A DNA stretch of 42,448 nt from Citricoccus sp. CH26A. Its GTDB lineage: Bacteria; Actinomycetota; Actinomycetes; Actinomycetales; Micrococcaceae. Each line of letters opens with the position of its first letter. Position 1 is the first letter of the stretch. The stretch is taken from NCBI RefSeq assembly GCF_000224415.1, contig NZ_AFXQ01000024.1, positions 1-42,448 of the forward strand, in the 5' to 3' direction. The notes under the pieces are model-generated. The model was not told the origin of the DNA and ran no database searches. It worked only from the letters and a program-made list of their open reading frames with translations. Shown in pieces: positions 25,321 to 33,395 of the stretch. The position numbers were made by a program, and so were the translations under genes.

Positions 25321-26174
25321 TGCGCATCTGCATCTTCGATGACCAGCGGATCGGCGCCCTGGCCCAGGACGGGACCATCGTCGACCTCACCGATCTCGTC
25401 CCCCAGAACACCGCTGCGGACGAGCGGATGAACTCCCTCATCTCGCACTGGGAAGAACTCAAGAGCACCGCAGCGGAACGCGTGGCCACGGGTGGCGGCG
25501 CCGCCGAGGGATCGGTCCAGCTGCGAGCGCCCCAGCCACGGCCGCGCAACCTGTTCGCCGCGCCGGTGAACTACCACAAGCACCAACAGGAGATGGGCGG
25601 TGACGCCGGCGTCTACACCGGGCGCCAGATCATGACCGCAGAGGTCCGCAAGGGCTTCCTGAAGGCCGTCACGTCCATCGTCGGCCCCGACGGGGCGATC
25701 GAGCTGCCGTGGGAGGACCGCCGCTTCGACCACGAGGCGGAGATCGGTGTCATCATCGGCCGGACCGCCAGCCGCGTCTCGGCCGAGGACGCGCTCGACT
25801 ACGTCTTCGGCTACACGCCGTTGCTGGACATCACCCTGCGCGGTGAGGAAGATCGCTCCTTCCGCAAGTCATTCGACACCTTCACTCCCATCGGCCCCTA
25901 CATTGTCACGGCCGATGAGGTCCCGGATCCAGAGCGGCTGGACTTCTGGCTGACGGTGAACGGTGAAGAGCGGCAGCGGTCGAACACCTCGTATCTCATC
26001 TACGGGATCGCCCGGCTGATCGAGGTGTACTCGGAGGTCATGACCCTGCAGCCGGGTGACATCATCGCCACTGGCACCCCCGAGGGCGTAGGACAGATCG
26101 TCCCCGGAGACACCGTGGTCCTGACCATCCCCGAGGTGGGCGAACTGGCCATGCCGGTCGTCGCCCGGTCGTAG
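25320..26174 (+). CDS. Fumarylacetoacetate hydrolase family protein (maleyl-/fumarylpyruvate hydrolase)
   Basis: This protein has 284 residues. FAH-fold signatures are NLFAAPVNYHKHQQEMGG near residue 78, the metal-binding DHEAEIGVIIGRTAS near 137, VFGYTPLLDITLR near 162, DTFTPIGPYIVTADEV near 184, and the C-terminal PGDIIATGTPEGVG. In gentisate operons this family hydrolyses fumarylpyruvate to fumarate and pyruvate, or maleylpyruvate directly to maleate and pyruvate. No maleylpyruvate isomerase (mycothiol- or glutathione-dependent type) is found in the window. Either direct hydrolysis occurs or the isomerase is elsewhere. It is coupled to the dioxygenase gene by a 1-nt overlap. Confidence 0.88.
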   Translation: MRICIFDDQRIGALAQDGTIVDLTDLVPQNTAADERMNSLISHWEELKSTAAERVATGGGAAEGSVQLRAPQPRPRNLFAAPVNYHKHQQEMGGDAGVYTGRQIMTAEVRKGFLKAVTSIVGPDGAIELPWEDRRFDHEAEIGVIIGRTASRVSAEDALDYVFGYTPLLDITLRGEEDRSFRKSFDTFTPIGPYIVTADEVPDPERLDFWLTVNGEERQRSNTSYLIYGIARLIEVYSEVMTLQPGDIIATGTPEGVGQIVPGDTVVLTIPEVGELAMPVVARS

Positions 26175-26183
26175 ACAGGGGTA

Positions 26184-27233
26184 TCAGGTCCCCAGAGGCC
26201 TGGGACCGACCGGTGGTCGGCCCCAGGCCTCGAGTGCGTCCAGGTGGGCCCCTGAGCGCACGAGGTCGGCATGCATGGCCGTCTGCCGCAGCGCTGAGAC
26301 CAGGTAGTGGCGGGTGAGCCCCGCCCAGCCGCGGGACCAACTGAGCCGGGAGGCCACCGCCCAGGTCGTCGCCCCCGGATCGACCGCCAGGACCGCCTCG
26401 ACTTCCACGGTGCGGCGCAGGTGCCGAGCGGCGATCCCTGCGGCCCGCGCGGCGATGCCCCGGTACCGGAACTCATGGCCCGGCAGGCTCTGGCAGTCGT
26501 CGTACGCACGCACTGTCAATAGGTTGTCCAGGTAGAGGCGCAGCGGGTTCTCCGCGGAGTGCCCGGCGGCGCCGACGCCGGGCGTGACGACCGGCAGCAG
26601 GTGGTCGCCCGTGAAGAGCAGGCGTTGATCCTCCTCGAGCAAGCACAGGTGGCCCGGCGTGTGACCGGGCGTGTGCACTGCCCGCAGCCGGCGGCCTGGC
26701 ACCGGGAGCAGGTCACCGTCTTCGAGGTGGAGGTCGGCGGGGATCACGACCCGCGGCGTTCCGGTGACATACCCCAGCACCTCCTCGAGGCGTTCGGACG
26801 GTACGCCCCAGGCGACGAGGTCGGCGCGGACCCGGCCGGCGTCGGCCAGCCAGTGCGCGGACTCTCGCTGAGCCTCCTCATCCCACCGGTGCAGGACCAC
26901 GGGGCTGCCGTGGCCAGATCTCAGGCGTTCGGCCAGGCCCATGTGATCCGGGTGCAGGTGGGTGACGATGATCGACGCCGGCCCCCGGCCCCGGCGCCCG
27001 GTCCGTGCCAGGGCGGCCCGGATGGCCTCGAGGTTCTCGTCCAGGTCCCAGCCGGGATCTATGACGTGCACGCCCCCCTCGGCGTCCTCGACCAGATAGG
27101 AGAAGGTGAAGGACATGTGTCCCGGGTGGTTGCGGAGCGGCAGCGTCCAGACCCCTTCTGCCACGCGTTCCGCAGCAGGGATCCGCCGGTCTCGGTGCGC
27201 GCTGTGTTCCTCGGCGCTCATCGGGATGATCAT
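26184..27233 (-). CDS. Metallo-beta-lactamase-fold hydrolase
   Basis: This protein has 349 residues from the ATG at 27233, with GAGAGG upstream. It shows the metal-binding THLHPDHMGLA motif near residue 90, VHTPGHTPGHLCL near 190, FTGDHLLP near 210 and a downstream LPGHE histidine, so both metal sites look complete. The last 100 residues are a helical domain common in MBL proteins of the glyoxalase II/lactonase-like group. It follows the aconitase gene by 25 nt and is probably co-transcribed with it. The likely reaction is hydrolysis of a thioester or lactone; the substrate cannot be told from sequence. Confidence 0.85.
   Translation of the reverse strand: MIIPMSAEEHSAHRDRRIPAAERVAEGVWTLPLRNHPGHMSFTFSYLVEDAEGGVHVIDPGWDLDENLEAIRAALARTGRRGRGPASIIVTHLHPDHMGLAERLRSGHGSPVVLHRWDEEAQRESAHWLADAGRVRADLVAWGVPSERLEEVLGYVTGTPRVVIPADLHLEDGDLLPVPGRRLRAVHTPGHTPGHLCLLEEDQRLLFTGDHLLPVVTPGVGAAGHSAENPLRLYLDNLLTVRAYDDCQSLPGHEFRYRGIAARAAGIAARHLRRTVEVEAVLAVDPGATTWAVASRLSWSRGWAGLTRHYLVSALRQTAMHADLVRSGAHLDALEAWGRPPVGPRPLGT
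26195..26231. terminator. Bidirectional terminator inside the 3' end of the MBL gene
   Basis: GAGGCCTGGG (26195-26204) pairs with CCCAGGCCTC (26222-26231). Inside it, CCGACC (26206-26211) pairs with GGTCGG (26215-26220) around a GGT loop, with a single A/C mismatch between the two stems. It lies between the convergent FAH gene (stop at 26174) and MBL gene, and most of it is MBL coding sequence. Confidence 0.7.
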
Positions 27234-27258
27234 GGCCTGGTTCCTCTCGGCCGGGCGC

Positions 27259-29931
27259 TCAGTGCGCCGGGCGCAGTCCCGCACGCAGTGCGTAGGGCAG
27301 GATTCCCCCGTGGCGGACGTAGTCGGCCTCCGCCGGAGTGTCCACCCGGACCACGGCGTCGAAGGTCACCGCTCGCCCGGACGGGGCCCGGGCCTCGATC
27401 CTGACGGTGCGGGGCCAGCTGTCGGTGAACCCCGCCAGCCCGGTCACCGTGTACTCCTCGGTCCCGTCCAGTCCGAGTGACGCCGCAGTGTCCCCGTCCC
27501 GGTATTGCAGCGGTATGACACCCATGCCCACGAGGTTCGAGCGGTGAATCCGCTCGTAGGACTCGGCCAGGACCACGCGCACGCCGAGCAGCCGTGTGCC
27601 CTTGGCCGCGTAGTCGCGCGCCGAGCCGCTGCCGTAGTCACGGCCGGCGAGCACCAGCAAGGGGGTCCCTTGTTGGGCATACAGCTGGGAGGCGTCGAAG
27701 ATGCTCAACTCCTCGCCGGTGGGCAGCATGCGGGTATATCCGCCCTCCTGGCCGTCCAGGAGCCGGTTCCGGAGGCGGACATTGGCGAAGGTGCCCCGGA
27801 CCATGACCTCGTGGTTACCGCGACGCGCCCCATAGGTGTTGAAGTCCCGGCCTGCGACGCCGTGCTCCCGCAGGTATCGTCCGGCGGGGCTGTCCGCCCG
27901 GATGGGGCCGACCGGGCTGATGTGGTCGGTGGTCACCGAGTCTCCGAGGCTGACCAGGACGCGGGCACCCTCGAGATCGCGGACGGGTTCGAGTTCGGGT
28001 CCCACACCGTCAAGGAAGGGTGACGGGCGCAGGTAGGTGGACTCGCCGAAGTCGTACCCGTCATCCCGCGGCACCTCGAGGCCCTCCCACAATGGTGATC
28101 CCGTGAATACGTCCCGGTAGCCGTCCTCGTACAACTCGCTCGTCACCACACGGGACAGCTCCCGCTCGACCTCCGCGGCCGAGGGCCAGAGGTCCGGCAG
28201 ACGTACCTCCCTGCCCTCCGCATCGCATCCCAGCGGGTCGCGTACCAAGTCGATGTCGACTGTCCCGGCCAGCGCGTAACCGACGACGAGGGGTGGCGAT
28301 GCCAAGTAATTCATTCGGACATCAGGGCTGACCCGTCCTTCGAAGTTTCGGTTCCCGGACAACACGGACGCCAGCACGAGGCCGTGGTCACGAGCCGCGG
28401 CCGTCATCTCCGCGGCGAGCGGCCCGGAATTGCCCATGCACGTGGTGCACCCATAGCCGACGACGTGGAATCCCAGTGCCTCTAGGGACGGGAGCAGTCC
28501 GGCGCGTTCCAGATAACTGGTCACCACCTGGGACCCCGGGGCGAGGGACGTCTTCACCCAGGGTGGAACGCGCAGACCGCGAGCCACCGCGTTCCGGGCG
28601 AGCAGCGCTGCCGTCATCATCACCTGGGGGTTGGACGTGTTCGTGCAACTGGTGATGGCCGCGATCGCCAAGGTACCGTGTCCCAGCCGGTGAAGGCTGC
28701 CCTCCACGTCGACCTCGACCGGGTGTGCGCCCGCCCGATGCTCTTCGGGCGTGAGCGTGGCGACATCGGCCCGGAACCGCCTCCCAGCCTCCTCCAGCGC
28801 GATGCGGTCCTGGGGACGGTAGGGTCCGGCGATCGACGGGACGACGGTCGATAGATCCAGCTGGAGCGTCTCGGCGTAGCGGGCCGATGTCCCGGTGCCG
28901 TCGCCCCACAGGCCCTGCGCTCTGGCGTAGGCCTCGATCAACTCGACCTGTGACGCGGGGCGCCCGGTCATCCGGTAGTACTCGACGGTGGCGGCATCGA
29001 CGGGGAACATGGCCGCCGTCGAGCCGAACTCCGGTGACATGTTGGCAATCGTGGCGCGGTCAGCCACGGGGATCCCGCGCAGTCCCGGTCCGTGGAACTC
29101 CACGATCTTGCCCACCACACCGTGGGCACGGAGCTGCTCGGTCACTGTGAGGACCAGGTCGGTGGCGGTAGTGCCCACCGGCAACTCCCCGTGGAACTCC
29201 ACGCCCACGACGGGCGGCACGAGGAGCGAGAGTGGCTGGCCGAGCAGAGCCGAGACCGCCTCGATCCCGCCGACACCCCACCCGAGGATCCCCAGCCCGT
29301 TGACCATGGTGGTGTGGCTGTCCGTGCCGATGCACGTGTCGGGATAGGCCAGCGTCTCCCCGTCCACGGCCGTGGTCATCACTCCCCGGGCCAGGTACTC
29401 GATGTTGACCTGGTGGATGATCCCCTGGCCGGGAGGTACGACCCGGAGGCCCTCGAAGGCACCTTGAGCCCAGCGCAGGAAGCGGAAGCGTTCCTCGTTG
29501 CGCTCGAACTCGCGATCCGTGTTCCGCCTCAGCGCCGCCCGAGTGCCGGAGTTGTCCACGATCACGGAATGGTCCACCACCAGTTCGGCCGGGACGAGCG
29601 GAGTGATCCGGGCCGGGTCCGCGCCCAACCGTCCCATCGCCTCCCGAAGCGTAAGCAGGTCATGGACCACGGGCGCACCGGCCATGTCCTGCATCACCAC
29701 CCGCGCCGGGTTGAACGGGATCTCCGCCGGCTCATGGGCCGTCTGGGAGGTGACCAGCGCGTGGACGGCCTCGGCACCGGCGCCATGGCGCAATAGGTTC
29801 TCCAGGAGGATCTTCAGGCTGACCGGCAGCGAGTCCGCACCGTCCACGCGCGTGATGTCCACGTAGCGGAAAGAGCGTCCCCCCACGTCCATCGCGGCGG
29901 TTCCAGCCGGTCCTGTGATCGTGCCTGTCAT
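27259..29931 (-). CDS. acnA: Aconitase (AcnA-type) hydratase
   Basis: This protein has 890 residues, the usual AcnA length; the ATG at 29931 follows AGGGAGC. All four aconitase domains are present: GTDSHTTMVNGLGILGWGVGGIEA near residue 200, the iron-sulfur ligands in SCTNTSNPQVM and GCTTCMGNSGPL, SGNRNFEGRV, and the swivelling C-terminal domain with GDSVTTDHISPVG and GTFANVRLRN. One unusual site: the substrate-binding loop normally GSSRD reads GSARD (Ser770-Ala771-Arg772). The catalytic Ser is kept but its neighbour is changed. Its position behind a CoA-transferase and citryl-CoA-lyase-like gene suggests a dedicated catabolic role rather than the TCA-cycle copy, though either is possible. Confidence 0.92.
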   Translation of the reverse strand: MTGTITGPAGTAAMDVGGRSFRYVDITRVDGADSLPVSLKILLENLLRHGAGAEAVHALVTSQTAHEPAEIPFNPARVVMQDMAGAPVVHDLLTLREAMGRLGADPARITPLVPAELVVDHSVIVDNSGTRAALRRNTDREFERNEERFRFLRWAQGAFEGLRVVPPGQGIIHQVNIEYLARGVMTTAVDGETLAYPDTCIGTDSHTTMVNGLGILGWGVGGIEAVSALLGQPLSLLVPPVVGVEFHGELPVGTTATDLVLTVTEQLRAHGVVGKIVEFHGPGLRGIPVADRATIANMSPEFGSTAAMFPVDAATVEYYRMTGRPASQVELIEAYARAQGLWGDGTGTSARYAETLQLDLSTVVPSIAGPYRPQDRIALEEAGRRFRADVATLTPEEHRAGAHPVEVDVEGSLHRLGHGTLAIAAITSCTNTSNPQVMMTAALLARNAVARGLRVPPWVKTSLAPGSQVVTSYLERAGLLPSLEALGFHVVGYGCTTCMGNSGPLAAEMTAAARDHGLVLASVLSGNRNFEGRVSPDVRMNYLASPPLVVGYALAGTVDIDLVRDPLGCDAEGREVRLPDLWPSAAEVERELSRVVTSELYEDGYRDVFTGSPLWEGLEVPRDDGYDFGESTYLRPSPFLDGVGPELEPVRDLEGARVLVSLGDSVTTDHISPVGPIRADSPAGRYLREHGVAGRDFNTYGARRGNHEVMVRGTFANVRLRNRLLDGQEGGYTRMLPTGEELSIFDASQLYAQQGTPLLVLAGRDYGSGSARDYAAKGTRLLGVRVVLAESYERIHRSNLVGMGVIPLQYRDGDTAASLGLDGTEEYTVTGLAGFTDSWPRTVRIEARAPSGRAVTFDAVVRVDTPAEADYVRHGGILPYALRAGLRPAH

Positions 29932-30048
29932 GCCTGGTGCTCCCTGCGTTGACCTCGACCGCAACCGGCCGCGTCGGTCCAATTCCTGAGCCCGGGCCCT
30001 CGATCAACCATGTCGCACCCTGTCATCGTTCCGCACCCCACGGCAGGA

Positions 30049-30843
30049 TCACGACACGTCGCGCCGGGCCGGGCCCGCGTAATCGGGCAGGATCGACCGG
30101 TGCTCAGGTCCCTTGTTCCGCAGGCCGGAGCGGGATTCCTCCCAGGCATGGGCCAAGGCACCCACGGAGCGAGAAAGGATGAAAAGACCGCGACCCAGGA
30201 CCGGGTCGAAGCCCAACTCGGCGTAGATGATGGCCGTGGCACCATCGATGTTCATGGGGATGGGGCGCTCCCGCCCCACGTTGATCTGCCGCTCGATCTC
30301 CAAGGCGGCGTCGAGGACGCGGCCCTCGACGAGACCCTCCGCCCTCGCCGCTTCCACGGCTGCGACGAGGGGCGCCCGCCTCGGGTCCACCGGGTGGAAC
30401 CGGTGCCCGAATCCCGGCACGTAACGTCCCTGCTCCCGCAACCACGAAATTCGGGCAGCAACTGCCTCCTCCAGTGGCCGCTCATCGACCAGAATGGCTT
30501 GGAAAAGCTCCATGAGCTCCTGCCCGGCGCCGCCGTGGACGTCACCGAGGACGTTGGTGGCGGAGGCCATGGCACTGTTGATGCCCACTCCGCACGTCAT
30601 GGCCATGCGCGCAATGGCGATCGAAGGGGCCTGGGGCCCATGGTCCACGCCGGCCACAAGGGCGTGCTCGAGCAGTCGGGCCTGCGCCGGGCACGGGAGT
30701 TCGCCCCGGGTCATCAGCCAGATCATGGACGCCAGGCCCACCGTGTCCGCGGAGATCAACTGTTCCACGGGGTAGCCATGGAAGCGGATCACCCCCGGGG
30801 AAATGTCGGAGATCGAGGTCTTCCACCACGTTGATCGTTCCAT
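30049..30843 (-). CDS. Citryl-CoA lyase-like protein (citrate synthase family)
   Basis: This protein has 264 residues, much shorter than citrate synthase (about 370-430); it begins WWKTSISDISPGVIRFHGYPVEQLI, as in stand-alone citryl-CoA lyases and the C-terminal part of ATP-citrate lyase. The three catalytic positions of the superfamily are retained: His in GDVHGGAG (near residue 103), His in GFGHRFHP (near 147) and Asp in NIDGATA (near 199). Such enzymes cleave a citryl-CoA-type thioester into acetyl-CoA and a 2-oxo acid. Its ATG overlaps the CoA-transferase stop by 1 nt, so the two proteins probably act in series. Citryl-CoA, citramalyl-CoA or malyl-CoA are all possible substrates. Confidence 0.85.
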   Translation of the reverse strand: MERSTWWKTSISDISPGVIRFHGYPVEQLISADTVGLASMIWLMTRGELPCPAQARLLEHALVAGVDHGPQAPSIAIARMAMTCGVGINSAMASATNVLGDVHGGAGQELMELFQAILVDERPLEEAVAARISWLREQGRYVPGFGHRFHPVDPRRAPLVAAVEAARAEGLVEGRVLDAALEIERQINVGRERPIPMNIDGATAIIYAELGFDPVLGRGLFILSRSVGALAHAWEESRSGLRNKGPEHRSILPDYAGPARRDVS

Positions 30844-32075
30844 CAGATGATCCCCCCGGTCCGCAGCGAGGCAATCTCCTGGGTGGTGTAGCCGAGTCCG
30901 GTCAGCACGTCCTCGGTGTGCTGGCCCAGCAGCGGAGGCGGTGCGTCCGGCCCCACGGCGACGCCGTCGACGTGAACGGGAGCACCCAGCAGGCGAATGT
31001 CGCCATCGGCGCCCACACCGGGGTCGGACACACCGGCCGCCTCTTCGATCCGGAGGGTGGACACCAGTCCTCGCGCAGTGATGTGAGGAGAGGCGAGGGC
31101 GGTGGCTACGTCCATGACTGGCGCACCGGGAATGCCTGCGGCAGCCAAGACCTCATCCCAGTGGGCGCTGGGCCGCTGGGTCAGGACCTCCTCGATCTCC
31201 GCCTTCAGCTCGAGTCGGTTCACCTTGCGGGTCTCGCGCTCCGCGAAGCGGGGGTCCGTGGCGAGTTCCGGCCGGCCGATGACCTGGCACAGGGCCTCGA
31301 ACTGTTCCTGTTTGTTGGCGGCGATGTTGAAGTCACCGTCCGCCGTCGCGAAGGCGCCTGAGGGCGCGGCCGTGCGGTTCTCGTTGCCCATCGGCACCGG
31401 TGTGTTCCCACCCACGAGGTAATCGGAGGCGACCCAGCCCATGGCCGTCAGCGTGGCCTCCAGCATGGAGACGTCGAGGAAGGCCCCTTCACCGGACCGT
31501 TCCCGGCGAACCAACGCCGAGGAGATGGCGAAGGCCGCGGCGAAACCTCCCACCGTGTCGGCGATGGGGGCGCCGACACGCAGGGGAGCGGACTCGCCAT
31601 CTCCGGTGACGGACATCAATCCAGACATTCCTTGAATGATCTGGTCGTAGGCCGGGCGATCGCGCAAGGGGCCGTTCTGGCCGAAGCCCGAGATGGCGCA
31701 GTAGACGAGGCCGGGGTTGAGCTCACGGAGATGCTCCGAGCCGAAGCCCAGCCGGTCCATCACGCCCGGACGGAAGTTCTCCAGGAGCACGTCATGGGTC
31801 TCCACGAGTCGGCGGAAGACTTCCTTGCCCCGCTCAGTCTTCAGGTCCAACGTCAGCGAACGCTTGGCACTGTTCTGGGCGAGGAAGGAGATGCCCAGGT
31901 CGCGGAGGCTCAGGTCCGGGGAGGCTCCCAGCCTCCGTGCGAGATCACCTCCGGCCCGGGCCTCCACTTTGAGCACCTCGGCGCCCATGAGGGCGAGCTG
32001 GTAGCCCGCGAAGGGGCCGGAAAGGACATTGGTCAGGTCCAGGACCCTGACGCCATCCAATAGGTTCGATCTCAT
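30843..32075 (-). CDS. CaiB/BaiF (class III) CoA-transferase, second copy
   Basis: This protein has 410 residues and starts in an ATGA overlap with the upstream IclR gene. Class III features are LLDGVRVLDLTNVLSGPFAGYQLALMGAEVLKVEA, KRSLTLDLKTERG, LENFRPGVMDRLGF, and likely catalytic Asp173 in PIADTVGG. It is clearly distinct from the first copy at 10844-12115. Immediately upstream of a citryl-CoA-lyase-like gene, it would form the CoA thioester that the lyase cleaves. The acid may be a citrate-like or citramalate-like compound. Confidence 0.92.
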   Translation of the reverse strand: MRSNLLDGVRVLDLTNVLSGPFAGYQLALMGAEVLKVEARAGGDLARRLGASPDLSLRDLGISFLAQNSAKRSLTLDLKTERGKEVFRRLVETHDVLLENFRPGVMDRLGFGSEHLRELNPGLVYCAISGFGQNGPLRDRPAYDQIIQGMSGLMSVTGDGESAPLRVGAPIADTVGGFAAAFAISSALVRRERSGEGAFLDVSMLEATLTAMGWVASDYLVGGNTPVPMGNENRTAAPSGAFATADGDFNIAANKQEQFEALCQVIGRPELATDPRFAERETRKVNRLELKAEIEEVLTQRPSAHWDEVLAAAGIPGAPVMDVATALASPHITARGLVSTLRIEEAAGVSDPGVGADGDIRLLGAPVHVDGVAVGPDAPPPLLGQHTEDVLTGLGYTTQEIASLRTGGII

Positions 32076-32815
32076 AGCAGTCCTCCTACCGGGCCGATCC
32101 CTCGGCCGCTGAGTAAATCGCCGGCCTCGATGAGCCGGGCTTGGGCCCGTCGCCGGGCCTCTTCTGTGAAGCGGGACAAGGGGCCGGACACTGACAGTGC
32201 TGCGATCACCTGCCCGGTGCCCCGACGGACGGGCACGGCGACGGAGGCTGCACCAACCTCCCGTTCGCCTTCGGAGTGCGCATACCCCTGTTCGACAACC
32301 GCCTGGGCGCGCGCCCGAAGGCTCTCAGTGTCCAGTCCGGGGTCCCGATCCTGCAGCCGTTCAATGATGTGTGGATCACCGGAGAGCAACACCATGGAGG
32401 GAGCTCCGACCGTGAGAGGCATCCGGGCCCCGATCTCCACGACATTGCGTACTGCATGCCGTCCGTCCGCCGATGCGATCGGAGTTCGATCCAGGTCCTG
32501 CCGCACGTACAACGTGGCCGTCTCACCCAGGTCACGGACCAAGTGCGCCAAGACCTCCTGGGTCTCCTCGTCCACCCTCCACATGCGCTGTGCCAGCCGC
32601 GTCCAGCGCAACAGCGCGGCACCGATGGTGTACCGCCCGTGGCTGTCCACCGACAACACGCCGCGGCTGACGAGGTCACCGGCCAACCGCAGCACGGTCG
32701 ACTTCGGCAGGCCCGACATCGATACCAGTTCGCGGATGTCCAGGGTTGGAGTCCCCACATCAAATAGTTCGAGGAGGTCCACCATGCGGCCGACCGTACG
32801 GATCGGTTGACTCAT
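32072..32815 (-). CDS. IclR-family transcriptional regulator, third copy
   Basis: This protein has 247 residues. GGAG 7 nt before the ATG at 32815 favours this start (MSQPIRTVGRMVDLLELF) over a GTG 21 nt further upstream. The winged helix-turn-helix (TPTLDIRELVSMSGLPKSTVLRLAGDLVSRGVL) covers about residues 22-55. The effector domain includes LAHLVRDLGETATLYVRQDLDR and GAASVAVPVRRGTGQVIAALSVSGP. It is the first gene of its own operon (IclR, CaiB, lyase, and probably aconitase and MBL), so it is probably autoregulated through the palindromes just upstream (32841-32877). Confidence 0.92.
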   Translation of the reverse strand: MSQPIRTVGRMVDLLELFDVGTPTLDIRELVSMSGLPKSTVLRLAGDLVSRGVLSVDSHGRYTIGAALLRWTRLAQRMWRVDEETQEVLAHLVRDLGETATLYVRQDLDRTPIASADGRHAVRNVVEIGARMPLTVGAPSMVLLSGDPHIIERLQDRDPGLDTESLRARAQAVVEQGYAHSEGEREVGAASVAVPVRRGTGQVIAALSVSGPLSRFTEEARRRAQARLIEAGDLLSGRGIGPVGGLL

Positions 32816-32840
32816 CGCATACTCCTTCTTTGTCACCTCT

Positions 32841-32877
32841 ATCCACCAGGTGGATTATTTGGTCCATACAGTGGATC
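32841..32877. promoter_or_regulatory. Double palindromic operator of the IclR-CaiB-lyase operon
   Basis: ATCCACC-A-GGTGGAT (32841-32855) is a perfect palindrome. A second, GGTCCA-TACAG-TGGATC (32861-32877), has one mismatch. Their centres are 21 bp apart, two helical turns. Between them on the minus strand lies AATAAT (32859-32854), a good -10 candidate, although no strong -35 is seen. Binding of the IclR protein here would cover the promoter. Confidence 0.6.
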
Positions 32878-32926
32878 ATAGGGCCGGATCCGCCGTCAAT
32901 GGTCGTTCAAATTTGGGAAGACTGTC

Positions 32927-33323
32927 ATGACCCGACAGGACCTCGAACGCCAACGCCAGGCCAAGCACCGGCTGACCGCGATCCGTCACGCCCGGGAAGT
33001 CAGCGGCAACGTCTCGGCCACCTGCCGCTACTACGGCATCAACCAACCGCTACTACAAGTGGCTGCACCGCCACGAGGACGCGGGCTTGGACGGGTTTCA
33101 GGACCGTTTCAGCGTCCCGCACCACATGCCCACCGCCAGCACACCGGTGGTGGTGGCGTCGAGGTTCTGCGGTTGCGCCGGCAGAGCCACTTCGGCCCCG
33201 AGAAGATCGCCATGCACCTGCAGCGCTACCGAGCGGCGAGGGGAAGCGCCGTCAGAAGGGCGCCGTACAAACCCCGGCGGACACGGGAAGCACCACCAGT
33301 CCCACCCCTGGCGGAGTCGGTGA
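32927..33323 (+). pseudogene. Degraded IS481-family transposase fragment
   Basis: The N-terminal part (QAKHRLTAIRHAREVSGNVSATCRYYGIN) matches the helix-turn-helix start of IS481-type transposases. After about 33050 the match continues in another frame (YKWLHRHEDAGLDGFQDRFSVPHHMPT). It then returns to the first frame for VLRLRRQSHFGPEKIAMHLQRY. The rest of the transposase, including the whole DDE catalytic core, is missing, so it cannot be functional. No terminal inverted repeats were found. It sits exactly where the catabolic region ends and the defence-type genes begin. Confidence 0.8.
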
Positions 33324-33395
33324 TATCGGTCGTTGAACTATTACAGGTAAGGAGTCATCGAATACCTCACGCTGAGTACGTCACACGTTTCAGGA

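Noticed and set aside
30049-30843. Citrate synthase
   Set aside because: At 264 residues it lacks the large N-terminal part of citrate synthase, and it starts like stand-alone citryl-CoA lyases.
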